Source of the DNA: Linepithema humile
Taxonomy: Eukaryota; Arthropoda; Insecta; Hymenoptera; Formicidae
DNA: 64,000 bases
Reading direction: 5' to 3'
Assembly: GCF_040581485.1 (NCBI RefSeq)
Contig: NC_090132.1
Span: 24,210,911-24,274,910 of the forward strand
The translations under genes were made by a program, and so were the position numbers. The notes beneath the pieces are model-generated. The model did no database searches and was not told where the DNA came from. It was given only the letters and a program-made list of their open reading frames with translations. Positions 59,372-64,000 of this stretch are shown piece by piece. Every line of letters begins with the position of its first letter. The stretch's first letter is position 1.

Positions 59372-61410
59372 CATAATTTTGTATGTTTGTCTTTGTAGCG
59401 TGTTATTGGATATATGGAGAACATACATAAAAAGCTCGACATAAAACACTACGCTTAGATTATCAAACATATTTATATACATAAAATTTTGTCAATTAAC
59501 ATCATAACATTACATGTAATGAGAATGGCTCCTGCTGTAGCCGATGATAAAACATAACAATTTATCATACTTGCATTTAAAAGAATATATATCTATATTT
59601 TTTATATAATTAGTACACAACATGTAATGATACCGCTATATCGAAACATTGTTAAAAATGCAGATTACGATGATGAAGTTGTACAAATACGTAGCCATAG
59701 AGTACTAATTAATATAGCTAATGTGTTTTGGAAAACTGCTCAGTATTTCCAAAGCCTGATTATGCTTTTCTTTTTTTACACAGACGATGATGTGCTTAAC
59801 TTGACGCAATTTCTTAAGTGAAATGCTTAATATTAATGGTACGGATGCTGAGGGAGTTTATACGAACTTACGTCTGAAAAAATCTCTGGTTTTATAATCC
59901 ACGTGGATTATCAATATATAACTAAAAACATTTTCCTCTCTAACAATTCGCTAATTTACCGTGGAATGTAAATAAGATGTCAATGTATTCACGAATTATA
60001 GTGTATCATCACTATTATTTACTCGTATAACTCAATTTAATTCGATAATCATACAAACACTTTGAACACTTGTAAACTTCTTCTATATGAATCAGTTATG
60101 AATCTCGAAGTAGGTTCTTACTAATCTTACGCTATGGATTATGCTATGAGAAACGGAAACAGTCACGGAAACACTTATCTCATCCGTAAAATGCCGTTAG
60201 ATTAATGGTCTGATCGTTGCGACCTAATACTAATACGCTTTATTATCCGATACTCACTTAAATGGTAAAAAATATTGGCAGATTCAATGCTGTTACGCTC
60301 TTTGTAACATTAGTTTTTTTTTTCTTCGTCTTTTTTTTTGGTTTTTGAGCTCACAATATCAGTAAACCGATAACTCCGTGTTGCATTGCTTGCTATATTC
60401 TGCGACTTGTGCGTAATAAAGAGAAATCCGATGATACGTTAGACACCATTGCATCTCGATTAAAACGTCGTCAAAAAAAAAAAAAAATGCATGCGTGCAC
60501 CCAGCATAATCGAGACAAACAAAAAAGATGGGAATCAATTAAAATGTATACATGGTTTATCGAGCTGGAAGACGATGATACCAAAAACCAATGAATTATG
60601 AGCAATTTCTCGGCACAGAAGTATAAATAGCAAGAATGTTTATTAACGGAATAATCTCGCTGCACTATATAAAGCCTCAATGTAGGTGCTGTGAATTTAC
60701 TCGCGTATGATATTCATTGACTATATATGTATGAATATACAATACATATTAGATAGCATTTTTTTTTTGACAACAAGATATTGCGGAGTTAAAAATCTAG
60801 CAAATCTGTGATTTGTTAAAAACTTGAGGTACTTTCCGCTCGAAAAACGCAACTCCCCTCGAATAACAATTACATAGATATTGGATAAGGTCCTGCAAAG
60901 ATAAGTTATACAGTATACTAATCCTTGTGAATATTTGTGAACCCCTTAAATATCGTAACTAGATTCTCGTAATTCTTTGTTCTTTTTTTTTTAACTTGTA
61001 CAGCTTATGTGTCTCATGAAATAGTACACTTGTGTGAATATGTTACATGTACAGAGCGATATTAAACTTGTCGTGTAACCTTATTCAAGTAATTATTTCC
61101 ATAGACTGGGATAAATAGCTAATAACAAAGGTCACATCCCTTGGTACTTCGTTTTACAATAAATTACTATTCACCTAGTATAGATATTATTGGAACACAC
61201 CATTAATAGTTGTCTTTATATTGTTTCTTTTCCCCTTTTTGCACCTGCAATATAACTATGCTTGTGAAAAAAGACCTCGTCATATCTATCATTGTCAGTT
61301 GTTTGTCTTGACAGAGCCTCCACATGATAAATTAAAATAAAAATACAAAGCAAACGTGTATTCTCCGTATATATATATATATAGCTAATTTGTGAAAAAT
61401 AAATATTTGC

Positions 61411-62357
61411 TCATAATTTATGATTACTGGTTAACCACGTAAGGCCTTCATAAAGCCCGTCTCCCGTTGTGGCACAAGATGGCTGAACGTACCAATTTCT
61501 ATCTCGTATCCTAGTTAACCCCAGTTTCTCTTGTATTTCGTGCGGTTTCATTGCTGAAGAAAAAAAATTTAGAATTGAAATATTGCGCCAAACACCTATA
61601 CAAATATATCTGGCATCTATATAGATCTGTAAGATTGCTTACCATCAGGAAGATCTTGTTTATTAGCGAAAATTAAAATTATCGCATCACGCATTTCTCT
61701 ATCATTTATAATTCGATGGAGTTCTTGGCGAGCTTCGTCGATTCTATCCCGATCCGCACAATCTACTACAAAAATAAGTCCTTGCGTCCCCGTGTAGTAA
61801 TGACGCCACAATGGACGTATTTTATCTTGACCACCTACATCCTGAAAAACACAAAATTTTGTGTTATTAATAGAAAAGAGGAAATATGGATTGAAATAAT
61901 TTCTTAAAAGATTTTTACACATTACGATAATATATAATATATAGTTTAGAACTTACCCATACATTAAATTTAACATTTTTATAGGTAACTGTTTCTACAT
62001 TGAATCCTACAGTTGGTATAGTTGTCACAGACTGTCCTAGTTTAAGTTTATACAATATTGCTGATATAATTTAATTAAGGAAATAGATTTACTTAAGACT
62101 GAAGTATATTATATACACTACATAGCATACTGCTTAACCGTACAGTTAAATTATATAAGATCTCTTAAAAATAGAAAAAAAAGAAAATAAAGTTGCATAC
62201 ACAAAAATAAAAATACAAAAAAAAATACAATCTTGAAATATAAAAAATTCTTGGTTGTACAATAGCAAAGGATACTAGTTTTTCCTGCAGCGTCCAGTCC
62301 TAACATGAGAATACGCATCTCCTTGTTGCCAAAAATCTTTGACAACAGCTTGCCCAT
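61411..62357 (-). CDS. Arf6: ARF6-type small GTPase (Drosophila Arf51F class)
   Basis: ARF6 is a plasma-membrane and endosomal GTPase controlling membrane recycling, actin and PIP5K. Minus-strand exons 62357-62276, 62060-61957, 61841-61643 and 61553-61411 give 175 residues, the ARF6 length. Gly2 is the myristoylation site. The P-loop is GLDAAGKT (20-27), switch 1 is the TTIPTVGFNVET region, and switch 2 has WDVGGQDKIRPLWRHYY with Gln67. NKQD and SCATTGDG complete the nucleotide pocket. MGKLLSKIFGNKEMRILMLG and DCADRDRIDEARQELHRI distinguish ARF6 from ARF1-5. The C-terminus is SNHKL instead of the vertebrate SNYKS. Reading past the exon 1 donor (GTATCC) gives only a short false frame. An acceptor (GTGCTACAG) at 62,388 implies a non-coding first exon upstream, probably near 62,900-63,100. 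Confidence 0.97.
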
Positions 62358-62387
62358 TTTGCCAGCTGCGTTCTAGGCACCTGGCAC

Positions 62388-63110
62388 CTGTAGCACAAAA
62401 CACAGTGTTAATAGATCTTAGTTTATCGAGTTAGTGATATTGCATTATACTCTGTCATATAAATCTCAGATATAAATAATACTTATGACTGTTTATTATT
62501 CTTTCATTAATTAATAATAAAAAATGTAAATTATTAACTAAAATTATATTTCAATAAGATATATGGCAAGCATGCATCACTTATTACTTATATAATATAG
62601 TTTTTTTTTAAACCTGGGTAATAATAGTAAAGAAATATCTTCAATAACGTTTAATACATCATTGTCCAGAGTTTAGTTCAACATTATTGTTAATACATTA
62701 GGCATCCTTTGATTAAGCACCCTCCAGATTTTACAGATTAGTAAAAGCAACGATAACCGGTCTATTGAAAAAAGGCTGGCCGCAATCGTGTCAGCAGAGG
62801 CTCGGCAGAAATCAACACGTCGGTCGTTTAAAACCTACGTTTAAATCCTACACGCGTTATCAATGCTATCTCACAGCATCAATTAACGATTACCTCAATA
62901 TCTAACCTCCGCTACGAATCTCTCATCGCGACCGGATAGACAGGTCACTGCGAATCACTCGGAAGACGCGATCTCGGTAACGCGGATAAACAGAGACGGG
63001 CAGCGGTCACCACTTCGCCTAACCTATCTGCGTGCGCGAACATAATCGGTCGCCGCCACCGCACAGGGTGTAGTCTTCGCGCTGTCTGTTCGCTTGGTTG
63101 TACTTTCTGC
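62388..63110 (-). promoter_or_regulatory. 5' UTR intron and probable promoter region of ARF6
   Basis: The start-codon exon begins after an acceptor at 62,388, so the transcript starts further upstream. The GC-richer block at about 62,760-63,110 (CTCGCGACCGG, GGTCGCCGCCACC on one strand or the other) is the likely site of the first exon. The exact start and donor are not determined. Confidence 0.4.
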
Positions 63111-64000
63111 ACTTAAGATAGATTCGTTTATTTCTTCGTATTTTCTTCTGAGTAAAGACTCAGATAAATGGAAAAACGGGACAAATATACGAAAATATAA
63201 AAGTTAGATTTAATAAATCCATACTTTTCGATATAATTTTGATATAAATCTTAGATACTTGTTAAAAATCGTCTCAGTAACTCGTAAAAAAATTGATTCG
63301 GTTTCTTTTATTTAGCATCTGTAACTAAATTAACCAAAATCTAATTCGTCTATACATTATTTTTCCATTTACTTTCAGCATTTAAGATAAAATATATCAT
63401 CAAGTTACGAAAAAAATATAGGAAACGCAAATTAAAAAATAAATAAACTTACTTTAAAATATATTTAAAATTTAATAGATGTAAAAAGTGCGGTTGAAGC
63501 AAATATTGCTAATAGAATATTCAAGCTTTTGAGGGAAAAAAAAGTCACAGTGTAGAAAGTGCAATTAAGGCACACAAATCATACTGTGCCGCGCGAAGTC
63601 GTGCGGAACGGGGAAAAGGCGTGTTCACGTGTGGGCGACGAGACGAGCTCCCATCAAGCGGTGCTAATTCACGAATCGTGGTATTATATTTCAAAAGGGA
63701 AAGACATCCGTGAAAAAGAGAGAAGGGGAAGAATCCACGGTTGCAACTGTCACTCCTGCTACGGCGTTCGGACGCGTGCTCGGATTTCGTCGCTCGCGAC
63801 AAATCGCTAATGATTGCGATAGAACACAACAATGCATGTTCCGTAAGTCAATGCGATTCAATCGCCGCCACGAGCAAGCGTCTGCGGCATGCAATCAACA
63901 GTAGTTGCGGTTTAGAGAGGGGAAAGGGGATAAACGGGGGCGCGGAACAACTCACCGAAAAACATCTACAGCGTAAAACGAGTACTTGACTGTTGACGAT
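63111..64000. other. Spacer with a CpG-rich block at the right end
   Basis: AT-rich to about 63,540, then CpG-rich to the end. Overlapping open frames on both strands are probably compositional. The block could be the promoter of a gene beyond the window. Confidence 0.4.

Larger units (their letters stand above)
56780..61410. other. Intergenic region: VPS50 3' UTR and probable long ARF6 3' UTR
   Basis: No gene with recognisable homology. It is AT-rich with a long TA microsatellite (57,094-57,156) and a TTA microsatellite (59,350-59,371). AATAAA at 57,651 could end VPS50. On the minus strand the first AATAAA beyond the ARF6 stop is at about 60,639-60,644, and later ones exist, so the ARF6 3' UTR could be 0.8 kb or longer. 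Confidence 0.55.

Noticed and set aside
62151..62357. 68-residue stand-alone frame starting with the ARF6 N-terminus
   Set aside because: This is read-through of the exon 1 donor. Splicing to 62,060 restores the canonical GTPase sequence exactly.
1..64000. CRISPR arrays, bacterial operons, ribosomal RNA or clear tRNA genes
   Set aside because: No direct-repeat/spacer arrays, no Shine-Dalgarno-spaced gene runs, no rRNA-like sequence, and no convincing tRNA B-box with paired arms were seen. The intron structure is eukaryotic.

Overview
This is a window of an AT-rich animal nuclear genome, almost certainly an insect and most likely a hymenopteran (my best guess is an ant). Genes have many short GT-AG introns. 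The window encodes a Prohormone-4/IDLSRF-type neuropeptide precursor, which I know from bees and ants. Non-genic DNA is not depleted in CpG, the spacers carry small MITEs, and no bacterial features are present. The species call is inference from gene content and composition.

Layout. Bases 1-32,200 hold no recognisable protein-coding gene. They contain microsatellites, CpG-rich patches and two large inverted structures: a head-to-head inverted duplication of about 3.5 kb (9,876-13,420) and a foldback element of about 750 bp (20,512-21,264). Bases 32,205-39,353 are a compact housekeeping cluster: RCC1 (+), Tim10 (-), a 52-codon gene for a small membrane protein (-), and an NKRF-like protein with XTBD, G-patch and R3H domains (+). 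The 1.1 kb between the last two is packed with MITEs, one a hAT-type element with a perfect 8-bp target duplication. Bases 44,716-49,945 hold the Prohormone-4 precursor (-), with a CpG-rich leader and promoter up to about 50,700. Bases 52,910-56,779 hold VPS50/syndetin (+). Bases 61,411-62,357 hold ARF6/Arf51F (-), with a non-coding first exon further upstream.

Biology. RCC1 is the chromatin-bound exchange factor for Ran. Tim10 chaperones carrier proteins across the mitochondrial intermembrane space. The NKRF-like protein should bind the nuclear exonuclease XRN2. VPS50 and ARF6 both act in endosomal recycling, but their proximity is probably chance. The neuropeptide gene has CpG-rich exons, unlike the CpG-poor exons of RCC1. 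That fits the known hymenopteran contrast between germline-methylated housekeeping genes and unmethylated tissue-specific genes.

Exon structures were built by hand from reading frame, splice consensus and protein-family knowledge. All junctions given keep the frame, and total coding lengths are multiples of three. The most unusual features are the head-to-head inverted duplication with paired exon-like segments, the tightly packed small-protein/Tim10 pair, two short stop-free introns of length 3n, and the MITE-derived 5' extension of the NKRF-like reading frame.
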